Source: Clostridium_AF sediminicola (GTDB lineage: Bacteria > Bacillota > Clostridia > Clostridiales > Clostridiaceae). Taken from it: DNA of 64,000 nucleotides. A model generated the notes under the pieces. That model was not told where the DNA came from. It did not search any database and worked only from the letters and a program-made list of their open reading frames with translations. The stretch is from NCBI RefSeq assembly GCF_050402865.1, contig NZ_BAABMF010000005.1, forward strand, positions 1 to 64,000, given 5' to 3'. This document shows, piece after piece, positions 25,035-33,692 of this stretch (position 1 is the first letter of the stretch; every line of letters starts with the position of its first letter). The translations under genes were made by a program, and so were the position numbers.

Positions 25035-26216
25035 TCAACTTAAAATGTCTATAAATTTTTCAATAAACTGATTTGCTACCTGGAATTCTCTGTTATCAGG
25101 TACAAATTTAAATCTATATCCATTATCTACTGTTTTAAACTTCATTGTTTTTAATCTTTGAGTAATCATTGGAACTGCCTCTCCACTCCATCCATATGAA
25201 CCGAAAGCTCCAGATATTTTCCCTCTATTAGGAATTACATCAATAGAAGTTAACACATCCCATACTGGGTATACAGCATCTTGATTTATTGTTGGACTCC
25301 CTATTAATAGTCCTTTTGATTTATTTATTTTCTCCAATAATACTTCTTTATTTTCAGAAGTAATCTCAAAAAGCTCAGTTTTAATATTATTATCACTTAA
25401 CTTTTCAAAAAAATATTTAGCCATTTTTTCTGTATTACCATATGCAGAAACATATAAAATTAGTACCTGCTCTTTTTTTTCTTCTTCAATTGATAATTCT
25501 TTATATATATCAATTACATTCCATAATCTTTCACTCAAATGTATAGGTCCATGACTGGGAAGTAAGCTATCTATATCCAAATCTTTAATTTTACAAATTG
25601 CAGCACTAACAAATTTTTTGAAAGGAGCCATTATAACTTTATAATAATAGTAGAATTCATCTAAATACTCATTTTGCTTTTCTTCAATAATTCCATCTTT
25701 TGGACAAAAATGTGCTCCACCAAAATCACATGTAAAAAGTGCTTTTGCTTCTTTTATGTAAGTAAACATTGTATCAGGCCAATGAATATTAGGTGTTGAT
25801 ATAAAATTCAATGTATACTTTCCTGTACTTATTTCTTTTAGTTTCAAAGAATCTTTTCCATTAATATCATGATTTAAAATATCTTTCAAATAATTTAATC
25901 CTGCAGAAGTTGCAATAATTTCTATATCAGGATATTCATCTAATAATTTTTGAACTGATCCAGTATGATCTAATTCAGTATGTTGAATTATTAGATAAGA
26001 AACTTTTTTATCACCAATAATACTTTTTATTCTTTTTAAACTTTCATCAAAAAATCCATCTTTCACACAATCAATAATAGCAATTTCATCATCATTAATC
26101 AAGTAAGAATTATATGTAGTACCGTTATTTGTTTTCATTACTACATCAAATACTTCTAACGATGGATCTTTTACCCCAACCCAATATATATTGTCTATTA
26201 CGTTTATAGCTGTCAT
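25035..26216 (-). CDS. A-type flavodiiron protein (FprA family)
   Basis: 393 residues: a beta-lactamase-like diiron domain with HTELDHTGS (H-x-E-x-D-H), HWPDT, DFGGAH and SHGPIH as the remaining ligands, then a flavodoxin domain from about residue 250 with SAYGNTEKMAKYF as the FMN phosphate loop. Flavodiiron proteins reduce O2 to water or NO to N2O, which protects strict anaerobes. GGAGG start. The downstream flavoprotein is the likely partner. No rubredoxin is fused to the C-terminus. Confidence 0.95.
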   Translation of the reverse strand: MTAINVIDNIYWVGVKDPSLEVFDVVMKTNNGTTYNSYLINDDEIAIIDCVKDGFFDESLKRIKSIIGDKKVSYLIIQHTELDHTGSVQKLLDEYPDIEIIATSAGLNYLKDILNHDINGKDSLKLKEISTGKYTLNFISTPNIHWPDTMFTYIKEAKALFTCDFGGAHFCPKDGIIEEKQNEYLDEFYYYYKVIMAPFKKFVSAAICKIKDLDIDSLLPSHGPIHLSERLWNVIDIYKELSIEEEKKEQVLILYVSAYGNTEKMAKYFFEKLSDNNIKTELFEITSENKEVLLEKINKSKGLLIGSPTINQDAVYPVWDVLTSIDVIPNRGKISGAFGSYGWSGEAVPMITQRLKTMKFKTVDNGYRFKFVPDNREFQVANQFIEKFIDILS

Positions 26217-26369
26217 TAAAATACCTCCAATATTTCATAAACTTCATATATTTAATATTTCCCTTATCCAAAATATATAAACATTTTAGTTAACGCTGTA
26301 TGTTTTTTAATAGTACTGCAAAGAAAAAAAGGACATTGCATATTACTAGCTTTATTTAAATAAATATAG

Positions 26370-26474
26370 TATAGAGAATATATTATGAACTTTATTTATA
26401 CTTGTATCAAAATCTCTACGTATTAATGAAATTTGGACATGAATAAATAAATAGTTTGAATTGAAATCTCTATA
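26370..26474. repeat. Palindromic repeat, family 2, copy 1 (105 bp)
   Basis: Ends TATAGAGA and TCTCTATA, with TTTATACTTGTATCAAAATC in the left arm and GGACATGAATAAATAA in the right arm. It matches the length and arm plan of the 105-bp copy at 27721-27825. It sits just upstream of the RmlD-like gene. Confidence 0.7.
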
Positions 26475-26501
26475 CTGAAAAGAAATGTTGGAGGTGCTCC
26501 T

Positions 26502-27338
26502 ATGAAAATACTTATTGCATCAGATAATCCTTTAGGAAATTACTTTTATAATTATTTTAAAGATAAGTTTAATGTATCATTTATTGAAAATATCAATACT
26601 ATTCTATTTAAAAGACATAAGCTAATTAAATATATCAAAAATTCAAACCCTGATTTTATTATAAATAATTATGAACTGAATGATATTGAAAAATGTGAAA
26701 TAAGTGAATCAAAGGCTATGAAATATAATTCAATATCTGCATTAAATATTGCATATGCATGTAACACACTATCAATTCCTCTTGCCTTTATATCTTCAAA
26801 TCATGTTTACGGAAACAGTAAAGATACTCCTTATTATGAAACTGATAAATGTAATCCTATCAACAAATATGGTAAAAGTAAATTAGCTGCTGAGAGACTA
26901 ATCAAAACACTTAGTCAAAAATATTTTATTTTTAGAACTGGTTGGATTTTTGGGGAGGAAAATGATTTAATTTCAAAAATTGTTAATAATAAACAAAGTT
27001 CAATATTCATGTGTTCTACTGAAATTGGTAGTCCTACATATGTACTTGATTTATGCAAAATTATAGAGAAATCTATTGGTTCAAATTGTTACGGAATTTA
27101 TAATTGCGCGAATCCTGAACCTATAAAAAAATCTTTATGGATAAAATTTATTATGGATAATTTAAATTGTAAAAAAGAAATTATTGAAATTCCTTCTAAT
27201 TATATTTCAAACACAGCACCAAGGCCTCAATATTCAGCTCTTAACACTTATTTATTAAAGAATTGTTTTGAACTATCTTTTCCCAATTGGAAAGATAGGA
27301 CTTTTGAATCATTACAATTGACAAATCCTAAAATTTAA
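26502..27338 (+). CDS. RmlD-like NAD-dependent reductase/epimerase
   Basis: 278 residues. Middle and C-terminal parts fit dTDP-4-dehydrorhamnose reductase-type SDR proteins: SSNHVYGNS, then the catalytic NKYGKSKLAAE (Tyr-x3-Lys), FRTGWIFG and a closing APRPQYSALNT. The N-terminal Rossmann glycine motif is weak, since ILIASDNPLGNYF lacks the usual GxxGxxG. No other rhamnose genes are nearby, so its substrate is uncertain. GGAGG precedes the ATG. The selenoprotein gene begins 43 bases later, possibly in the same transcript. Confidence 0.78.
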   Translation: MKILIASDNPLGNYFYNYFKDKFNVSFIENINTILFKRHKLIKYIKNSNPDFIINNYELNDIEKCEISESKAMKYNSISALNIAYACNTLSIPLAFISSNHVYGNSKDTPYYETDKCNPINKYGKSKLAAERLIKTLSQKYFIFRTGWIFGEENDLISKIVNNKQSSIFMCSTEIGSPTYVLDLCKIIEKSIGSNCYGIYNCANPEPIKKSLWIKFIMDNLNCKKEIIEIPSNYISNTAPRPQYSALNTYLLKNCFELSFPNWKDRTFESLQLTNPKI

Positions 27339-27381
27339 TTTAAAATTAAACTATACCCTATAAGGGTATGGAGGTGATATT

Positions 27382-27678
27382 TTGATTAAATTAGGGCCAA
27401 AGTTATTAACGGATTTAAAAAATACCAATAAATACTTAGTATTAAATTTAGTTTCTCAATGTTCAGGTGGTTGAGCCGCTGTTCCAACAAAGAGTCTTAG
27501 GTTTGAGACTCATAATAAACCATTTAATAACACAAAATTATTTAATGAGTTTGAATATGAAGGAATTAAGATTTTTGTGCACAAAGCATTGAAACTAAAT
27601 AAAAACGCAAAAGTATATCAAAAACTGAAACTACCTTTACTAGGCAGATTTTGGGGCTATGAAGGCATAAGTCTTTAA
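27382..27678 (+). CDS. Selenoprotein with CSGG-Sec motif, HesB-like/CC-Se motif type (TGA at 27472-27474 read as selenocysteine)
   Basis: A TTG at 27382 lies seven bases after a strong GGAGGTG. The frame runs 99 codons to TAA at 27676 with one internal TGA as codon 31. The context is VSQCSGG-U-AAVPTKS, so Cys27 and Sec31 form a C-x3-U redox-type motif. The sequence after the TGA stays protein-like to the natural stop, with EYEGIKIFVHKA and LPLLGRFWGYEGI. A stem-loop of bacterial SECIS form lies directly downstream. The layout resembles the short HesB-like/'CC/Se motif' selenoproteins of Clostridia; the family name is from memory. The function is unknown, possibly iron-sulfur or redox related. 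The RmlD-like gene lies upstream. Confidence 0.82.
27492..27511 (+). promoter_or_regulatory. Bacterial SECIS-like stem-loop
   Basis: GAGTCT (27492-27497) pairs perfectly with AGACTC (27506-27511). The apical loop UAGGUUUG is G-rich near its 5' side, and a U-G closing pair would leave AGGUUU. The loop starts 23 nt after the TGA, within the 16-37 nt window usual for SelB-binding hairpins in bacteria. Confidence 0.75.
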
Positions 27679-27720
27679 AATAACATTAGCACTAAGGACA
27701 ATACTCCTTAGTGCTAATGT

Positions 27721-27825
27721 TATAGAGATTCTACCGTGAAATTCGATTTATACATGTACCAAAATCTCGGGTACTAACGAGTTATGGTACATGTATAAAT
27801 TAATTATTGAACTGAGATATCTATA
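27721..27825. repeat. Palindromic repeat, family 2, copy 2 (105 bp)
   Basis: Begins TATAGAGATTCTACCGTGAA and ends GATATCTATA. ATTTATACATGTACC is mirrored by GGTACATGTATAAAT around a centre of about 25 bp, so the RNA or single strand would fold into a long hairpin. The copy at 42945-43012 is the reverse complement of this one with its centre removed. Confidence 0.85.
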
Positions 27826-27851
27826 TTTTAATGTTAGTAAATAGTTTGTAC

Positions 27852-28322
27852 TTACTTTTCTTCTTTGATTTTATAAATTCTTTTAGCGTGGTCCATATAT
27901 AGAATACCATCAAGATGATCCGTTTCATGACATATTGCTCTTGCAAGTAGACCTGTGGCTTCAATTCTTACTAACTTGCCTTTTTCATTTTGTCCAGTAA
28001 CAATTATTTTTCTAGGTCTCACTACAATACCTTCATATCCTGGATAACTAAGACATCCTTCAATATCTTCATACTTACCCATTTTTTTGACAATTTTAGG
28101 ATTAATAAAAATTATCGGGCCACTTCCATCTCTTAAATCAACAAGAAAAACTCTTTTCAAAACACCTATTTGAGGTGCCGCAAGACCAACGCCATCACCT
28201 TTATATAATGTATCTTTTAAATCTTTAATTAGTTTTTTATCTTCTTCTGTAATCTTTACTATCCTTCTACTTTTTCTTCTTAGCGCTCCATTTATATCAG
28301 TCAATATTTCTTTTACTGCCAA
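27852..28322 (-). CDS. def: Peptide deformylase
   Basis: 156 residues. All three motifs are present: GVGLAAPQIG, EGCLSYPG and the zinc motif HETDHLDG. It removes the formyl group from nascent proteins. The start is TTG with GGGGTGAT upstream. It stands alone on the minus strand downstream of the V-ATPase operon, separated by a terminator and a repeat with a long hairpin. Confidence 0.96.
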   Translation of the reverse strand: MAVKEILTDINGALRRKSRRIVKITEEDKKLIKDLKDTLYKGDGVGLAAPQIGVLKRVFLVDLRDGSGPIIFINPKIVKKMGKYEDIEGCLSYPGYEGIVVRPRKIIVTGQNEKGKLVRIEATGLLARAICHETDHLDGILYMDHAKRIYKIKEEK

Positions 28323-28336
28323 AATATCACCCCTGG

Positions 28337-28470
28337 TTTTAGTTGTAAGTTATCGTAATAAAAGTACCTTATTAATTATATAACACTTTATTCTATGAAT
28401 AAAGTGTTATATAATAATAAAAACTTAGTTTAAAGATTTTATGAAAGAAAATCCACTTAATTTACAACTT
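28337..28470. repeat. Degenerate family-1 repeat containing a perfect 19-bp hairpin
   Basis: TTAGTTGTAAGTTA at the left and TTTACAACTTAAA at the right are inverted, with AAAAGTACCTTA inside as in other family-1 copies. Embedded at 28375-28415 is a 19-bp perfect stem with a 3-nt loop. Confidence 0.55.
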
Positions 28471-28491
28471 AAAGCTTAAAATTTATAACTA

Positions 28492-28526
28492 AAAAAAGCT
28501 CTGCAGCTACTCTGCAGAGTTTTTTT
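28492..28526 (-). terminator. Terminator of the V-ATPase operon
   Basis: GCTCTGCAG and CTGCAGAGT form a GC-rich stem, with seven T following on the minus strand. It lies immediately after the subunit D gene. Confidence 0.92.
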
Positions 28527-29205
28527 AGTTTGCTTGTTTCTTTTGAGCTTCTGCAATAGCTTGCGCTTCTGCAGCTTCCATCATGCTCTTAACTTTCATA
28601 AGTCTTACAAGCGCTCCTCTTTCATTCTCATCAAGTTTCATTTGAATATACTTAATTGTTTCCTGCAATTGAGGAATTGTCATATATTCAAGCGCATTAA
28701 CTCTTCTTCTTGTCTTTTCAATTTCATCAGCCATCAACTGACAAGATTTTTCAACTTCAGCAAGTTCTAAGAGTTTAGGAAGAATACCATATAATTTTTC
28801 AATTGCTCCATCAAGTTCTGCAGAAGTGTTTGCAAAACCATAAGGGTATATACTTCCTTCATCCCCTTCCAGTTTTCTCTTGAACTCCATTTGGGGAACA
28901 TTAACACTCATTATATTCTTAGTTGATACATCTACTGAAATTTGTTCTTTGGGATAAGCTATAGCTTCTTCCAAAAGTTCTGAAGACATTAATGCTCTCG
29001 CCATGACAAAATCCTTAAAGGAGCCACCTAACATTTCCTCAACACTTTTTCTAAGTTGATGATTGTACTTAACAAGGTCAATGAACCTTCTCATAAGTTC
29101 ATCTTGTTTGTCTTTCAATAATTTATGTCCCCTTGTTGCTGTAACTAATCTCTTTTTTAGCCCAGTAAGCTCCATTCTTGTAGGATTGACATTAAGTCTT
29201 GCCAT
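28525..29205 (-). CDS. atpD: V-type ATP synthase subunit D
   Basis: 226 residues, long antiparallel coiled coil. Starts LNVNPTRMELTGLKKRL, the conserved opening of the central stalk subunit, and ends with the basic/Ala-rich tail. It forms the rotor shaft with F inside the A3B3 headpiece. Last gene of the operon, two bases after subunit B, ending in the terminator. Confidence 0.96.
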   Translation of the reverse strand: MARLNVNPTRMELTGLKKRLVTATRGHKLLKDKQDELMRRFIDLVKYNHQLRKSVEEMLGGSFKDFVMARALMSSELLEEAIAYPKEQISVDVSTKNIMSVNVPQMEFKRKLEGDEGSIYPYGFANTSAELDGAIEKLYGILPKLLELAEVEKSCQLMADEIEKTRRRVNALEYMTIPQLQETIKYIQMKLDENERGALVRLMKVKSMMEAAEAQAIAEAQKKQAN

Positions 29206-29207
29206 GG

Positions 29208-30590
29208 TTACTCACCTTCTTTTTTATCTAAGTATTTTTCTAGATATTCGTCTCTAATTCTCTTAAGTTCTGTTCTAGGTAATATGCTTAGTAATTCCCA
29301 TCCCAGACTTAATGTTTCTTCTATTGATCTATTAGCTTCAAATCCTTGAGCTACATATTGATTTTCAAATGCTTCTGCAAATTTAGCAAATGCTTTATCC
29401 GCATCAGATAATGCAGATTCTCCTAAAATAACTGCCAATTCTTTTGCTTGCTTACCTTGTGCATAAGCTGCAAATAACTGGTTCATAGTATCCGCATGGT
29501 CTTCTCTAGTTTTCTCTTTACCAATACCTTTATCTTTAAGTCTTGATAGAGATGGTAAAACATTTATTGGAGGCATAATTCCCTTTTTATATAATTCCCT
29601 TGATAAAATAATTTGTCCTTCTGTAATATATCCAGTAAGGTCAGGAATTGGATGTGTTTTATCATCCTCTGGCATTGTTAGTATTGGTATTTGAGTGATT
29701 GAACCTTCTTTACCTTTAATTCTACCTGCTCTTTCGTATAATGTAGAAAGGTCAGTATATAGATATCCTGGATATCCTCTTCTACCTGGAACTTCTTTTC
29801 TAGCAGCAGATACTTCACGTAAAGCTTCACAATAGTTAGTTATATCAGTCATAATAACAAGTACGTGCATACCTAACTCATAGGCTAAGTATTCTGCAGT
29901 TGTTAAAGCCATTCTAGGAGTAGCTATACGCTCAACAGCTGGGTCATTTGCAAGGTTCATAAACAATACTGTTCTATCAATAGCTCCTGTTTTAGTAAAA
30001 TCTTCAACGAAGTATTGAGCTTCTTCAAATGTAATACCAACTGCTGCAAAAACTACAACGAATTTAGAATCCGAATTCCTAACTTTTGCCTGTCTAGCTA
30101 TTTGTGCAGCCAATTCAGCATGAGGTAAACCTGCACCTGAAAAAACTGGAAGTTTCTGTCCTCTAACTAATGTATTCAATCCATCAATAGCAGAAACTCC
30201 TGTTTGAATAAATTCAGAAGGATAGTTTCTAGCAAATGGGTTTATAGGCTCACCATTGATGTCTAGCTTTTTATCAGCAATAATTTTTGGACCACCATCT
30301 TTGGGTCTTCCAAGACCATCAAAGACTCTACCAAGCATATCTTCAGAAACCCCTATTTCAAGAGGTCTTCCTAAAAACCTAGCTTTAGTTCCTTTTAAAT
30401 TTATTCCTGTTGACCCTTCAAATATTTGAACAACGGCTTTGTCTTGTGTAATTTCAAGAACCTTACCATGTCTCATTTCACCATTTTGCATTTCTATTTC
30501 AACAAGTTCATCAAATGTTACACCTTTAACTCCATCAACAACCATCAAAGGTCCAACAACTTCTGTGACTGTTTTATACTCTTTAAGCAT
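29208..30590 (-). CDS. atpB: V-type ATP synthase subunit B
   Basis: 460 residues. The B subunit has no P-loop but keeps the fold: PVFSGAGLPHAELAAQIARQ, then YPGYLYTDLSTLYERAGR and the C-terminal ILPRTEL. It forms the A3B3 hexamer with subunit A. Its ATG overlaps the end of the A gene by eight bases, indicating coupled synthesis. Confidence 0.97.
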   Translation of the reverse strand: MLKEYKTVTEVVGPLMVVDGVKGVTFDELVEIEMQNGEMRHGKVLEITQDKAVVQIFEGSTGINLKGTKARFLGRPLEIGVSEDMLGRVFDGLGRPKDGGPKIIADKKLDINGEPINPFARNYPSEFIQTGVSAIDGLNTLVRGQKLPVFSGAGLPHAELAAQIARQAKVRNSDSKFVVVFAAVGITFEEAQYFVEDFTKTGAIDRTVLFMNLANDPAVERIATPRMALTTAEYLAYELGMHVLVIMTDITNYCEALREVSAARKEVPGRRGYPGYLYTDLSTLYERAGRIKGKEGSITQIPILTMPEDDKTHPIPDLTGYITEGQIILSRELYKKGIMPPINVLPSLSRLKDKGIGKEKTREDHADTMNQLFAAYAQGKQAKELAVILGESALSDADKAFAKFAEAFENQYVAQGFEANRSIEETLSLGWELLSILPRTELKRIRDEYLEKYLDKKEGE

Positions 30591-32358
30591 TAGTTACACC
30601 GCCTTCCGCAATCAACTGATTCATTGCTTCAGTAAGCTCAGCAAATATTTTATCAATATTGTCACGATCCTCTTCTGCAATATATTTAGCTCTGGCAATT
30701 TTATCTCTTATTTCACCCATACCTATAATGTCTTTTAGATACACTCCAGCTTCAAGAGCTTTTTCTGCTTCATGCCCAAAAGCTAAAACTAATTTAAGCA
30801 TTTTATACTGCTTATCAAGTGATGCATAAGTATCAATTTCATGGAAAGCGTTTTGCATCAAATAGTCTTCTCTGATAGATTTTGCAACTTCAAGTTTTAA
30901 TCTATCTTTTTCAGATAATGCATCTATACCAACAAGTCTTACAATTTCTTCAAGATTAGCTTCTTCTTGAAGTAAAGTCATCGCTTTTGTTCTTATGTGT
31001 ACCCAATCTTCAGCTATATTATCATTCATCCATGCTCCAACTTTTTCTAAGTAAAGAGAATAAGAATTTAACCAGTTAATAGCTGGGAAATGTCTCTTAT
31101 ATGCTAATTGAGAATCTAGTCCCCAGAAAACTTTAACAATTCTTAATGTTGCTTGAGTTACAGGTTCAGATAAGTCTCCACCTGGAGGAGAAACTGCTCC
31201 AATTGCAGTTAACGCACCTTCACGTCCATCTTTACCTAGACATATAACTTTACCAGCTCTTTCATAGAAATCAGCAAGTCTTGATCCAAGATATGCTGGG
31301 TAACCTTCATCACCAGGCATCTCTTCAAGTCTACCAGACATTTCTCTTAAAGCTTCTGCCCAACGTGATGTTGAGTCAGCCATAAGTGCAACTGAATAAC
31401 CCATATCTCTGAAATATTCTGCAATAGTAATACCAGTATATATAGATGCTTCACGAGCTGCAACAGGCATATTAGATGTATTGGCTATAAGAACCGTTCT
31501 CTTCATTAATGTTTCCCCTGTTTTTGGATCTTTTAATTCTGGGAACTCATTTAGAACGTCTGTCATCTCGTTACCACGTTCACCACATCCTATGTAAACA
31601 ACGATTTCAGCATCTCCCCATTTTGCCAACTGATGTTGAACAACTGTTTTTCCTGAACCGAATGGACCTGGAACACAAGCTGCTCCACCTTTAGCAACTG
31701 GGAAAAATGTATCTATAATTCTTTGTCCTGTAACTAACGGATCTGCTGGATTTAATTTTTCAGCATACGGTCTCCCTTTTCTTACAGGCCATTTTTGCAT
31801 CATAGTAACTTCTTTTACACCATCAACAGTTTCTACTTCACAAATTACTTCTTCTATTGTAAATTCGCCTTCTTTAATTGATTTAACAGTTCCTTCTATA
31901 CCCCAAGGAACCATAATTTTATGAAGTACTACAGTTGTTTCTTGAACAGTTCCAAGAATATATCCTGCTTTTACTTCGTCACCTACCTGAACATGTGGCT
32001 TGAACTCCCATTTTTTTTCTCTGCTAAGAGGCAATACTTCAACCCCTTTTGTCAAGAAACTTCCTGCTTGCTCAGCTAACTTATCAAGTGGTCTTTGAAT
32101 ACCGTCAAACATTGCTTCAATTAGTCCTGGTCCTAATTCAACACTTAATGGTTCTCCAGATGTAACTACTGGGTCTCCTGGTCCAAGACCTGATGTTTCT
32201 TCATAAACCTGAATTGAAGCTTTATCGCCTCTCATCTCAATTATTTCACCGATAAGACGTTGATTTCCTACTTTTACAAGGTCATATATATTAGCTTCAT
32301 CCATACCCTCAGCAATAACCAAAGGTCCAGATACTTTAATTATTCTTCCGATTTTCAA
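30583..32358 (-). CDS. atpA: V-type ATP synthase subunit A (catalytic)
   Basis: 591 residues, the catalytic subunit. P-loop GPFGSGKT, then IYIGCGERGNE-like YIGCGERGNEM, and the family's large non-homologous insert. Binds and hydrolyses or makes ATP on the cytoplasmic face. The start is TTG with GGTAGGT upstream. It lies 18 bases after subunit F. Confidence 0.97.
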   Translation of the reverse strand: MKIGRIIKVSGPLVIAEGMDEANIYDLVKVGNQRLIGEIIEMRGDKASIQVYEETSGLGPGDPVVTSGEPLSVELGPGLIEAMFDGIQRPLDKLAEQAGSFLTKGVEVLPLSREKKWEFKPHVQVGDEVKAGYILGTVQETTVVLHKIMVPWGIEGTVKSIKEGEFTIEEVICEVETVDGVKEVTMMQKWPVRKGRPYAEKLNPADPLVTGQRIIDTFFPVAKGGAACVPGPFGSGKTVVQHQLAKWGDAEIVVYIGCGERGNEMTDVLNEFPELKDPKTGETLMKRTVLIANTSNMPVAAREASIYTGITIAEYFRDMGYSVALMADSTSRWAEALREMSGRLEEMPGDEGYPAYLGSRLADFYERAGKVICLGKDGREGALTAIGAVSPPGGDLSEPVTQATLRIVKVFWGLDSQLAYKRHFPAINWLNSYSLYLEKVGAWMNDNIAEDWVHIRTKAMTLLQEEANLEEIVRLVGIDALSEKDRLKLEVAKSIREDYLMQNAFHEIDTYASLDKQYKMLKLVLAFGHEAEKALEAGVYLKDIIGMGEIRDKIARAKYIAEEDRDNIDKIFAELTEAMNQLIAEGGVTNA

Positions 32359-32376
32359 GTTACTTACCTACCTTCC

Positions 32377-32685
32377 CTATAAAATATTAACTCCTACAGC
32401 TTTTTCCACATTATCATTTATTCTCTGCATACCAATATTGAGAGAGCCTTGATTACTTGGAATCAATATAACAGCCGGTAGTGTCTGCTTATTATATCTT
32501 TCAATTGTTTCATCAATATCTTTCGCCACATGCTCAGTAACAAATATAACTGCGTAGTTATCTCTAGCCATAGTATCAATTGTTTTTCTTGCTTCACTAG
32601 CTTCGATTACTGGATAAACATCTATGCCAATTGCTTTAAAAGCTAAGATAGAATCTTTATCTCCAACAACTCCAATCTTAAACAT
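32377..32685 (-). CDS. atpF: V-type ATP synthase subunit F
   Basis: 102 residues: MFKIGVVGDKDSILAFKAIG is the conserved N-terminus of the Rossmann-like F subunit, and VIFVTEHVAKDI is also typical. It binds subunit D at the stalk. I took the ATG at 32685, which matches the family start and overlaps the end of the C gene; a GTG three codons earlier is possible. Confidence 0.93.
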   Translation of the reverse strand: MFKIGVVGDKDSILAFKAIGIDVYPVIEASEARKTIDTMARDNYAVIFVTEHVAKDIDETIERYNKQTLPAVILIPSNQGSLNIGMQRINDNVEKAVGVNIL

Positions 32686-33679
32686 AAATATCACGCAGCC
32701 TTTCTTTTATTACATCTGTAGCTATGTTATTAATTTTTCCTACCATGATAATTCTAACTATTTTAATTTCATTTTCTTTTGCATATATGTATGCCAATAA
32801 AGGTTCTGCACCAAAACTAACATATTTAGCATCTTTTATGAATTTCATAATAAAATTATCTGATAACTTTTCCAATAAATTAAGTTTACCTGTTTTGTTA
32901 AACTCCTCAATACCGAATTTTAAAATTTCATAATAATCAGTATGGTCTAACTTTGTAATAATATTTTCATTGGATTCATTCAACATTTGAATAAAGGAGT
33001 CCACATCTATTGTTCCTCCTTCAATCATAACAAATTGAAGAAATTCTCTATCTTTCTTTTGTTTCTTAACCCTAAGTAAAGTCTTAATATTTGATATATC
33101 TATATTTATTTTAATAAATTTTAATAAATAATCATCATTAATTCCTTGCGCAATAGATAGCATATTTTTATACATGTAAGTATCTAAAATAATATCAATT
33201 TTTTGAGGATCTTTTTCTTTAGAATAAATATCCTCAGCAACTTCTATTGCTTCTCTCATAATAGGATTTAAATCGTAATAATCTTTATTTTCAATAATAT
33301 CTTTTAATTCTTTAACAGGTATTGTAGCTACTGGAATAAGTAAATCCGATAAATCCTTTTTTAAAGCATTTCCTTTTATTAGAACTTTGATATTATGATA
33401 GTCATACCTGATACTCATTATGTCTACAACAGCTTTTTTTGGTGATACTTTATACATAAGTTCATATAAACTTTTAAGTTCACTAGATAGAAGATTTTCA
33501 TAATCTTCAGGTCTCTTCGCCATTGCCATATGATTACCATATTCAGTTTCTTGTAAAAGCTTAAAAGCTTCTAAAATACTTTTGCTGTCTATCATTCTAT
33601 CAAGTTTTGCTCTATCAAGGAGTTTAGTTTCAATTGCTCTAAGCCTAGATACTGCTTGAGCATAGGCCATATTACTCAT
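32678..33679 (-). CDS. atpC: V-type ATP synthase subunit C
   Basis: 333 residues, all-helical C/d-type subunit that links the central stalk to the membrane rotor. AVSRLRAIETKLLDRAKLDRM and YDYHNIKVLIKG are characteristic. GGGAGGT precedes the ATG. Thirteen bases after subunit E, overlapping subunit F. Confidence 0.94.
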   Translation of the reverse strand: MSNMAYAQAVSRLRAIETKLLDRAKLDRMIDSKSILEAFKLLQETEYGNHMAMAKRPEDYENLLSSELKSLYELMYKVSPKKAVVDIMSIRYDYHNIKVLIKGNALKKDLSDLLIPVATIPVKELKDIIENKDYYDLNPIMREAIEVAEDIYSKEKDPQKIDIILDTYMYKNMLSIAQGINDDYLLKFIKINIDISNIKTLLRVKKQKKDREFLQFVMIEGGTIDVDSFIQMLNESNENIITKLDHTDYYEILKFGIEEFNKTGKLNLLEKLSDNFIMKFIKDAKYVSFGAEPLLAYIYAKENEIKIVRIIMVGKINNIATDVIKERLRDIYV

Positions 33680-33692
33680 TAGCTAACCTCCC

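Noticed and set aside
27472..27474. TGA as a simple nonsense mutation (pseudogene)
   Set aside because: The frame downstream stays open for 67 codons to TAA with sensible composition, a SECIS-like hairpin is correctly spaced and the ribosome binding site is strong. I favour selenocysteine but cannot run a homology search.
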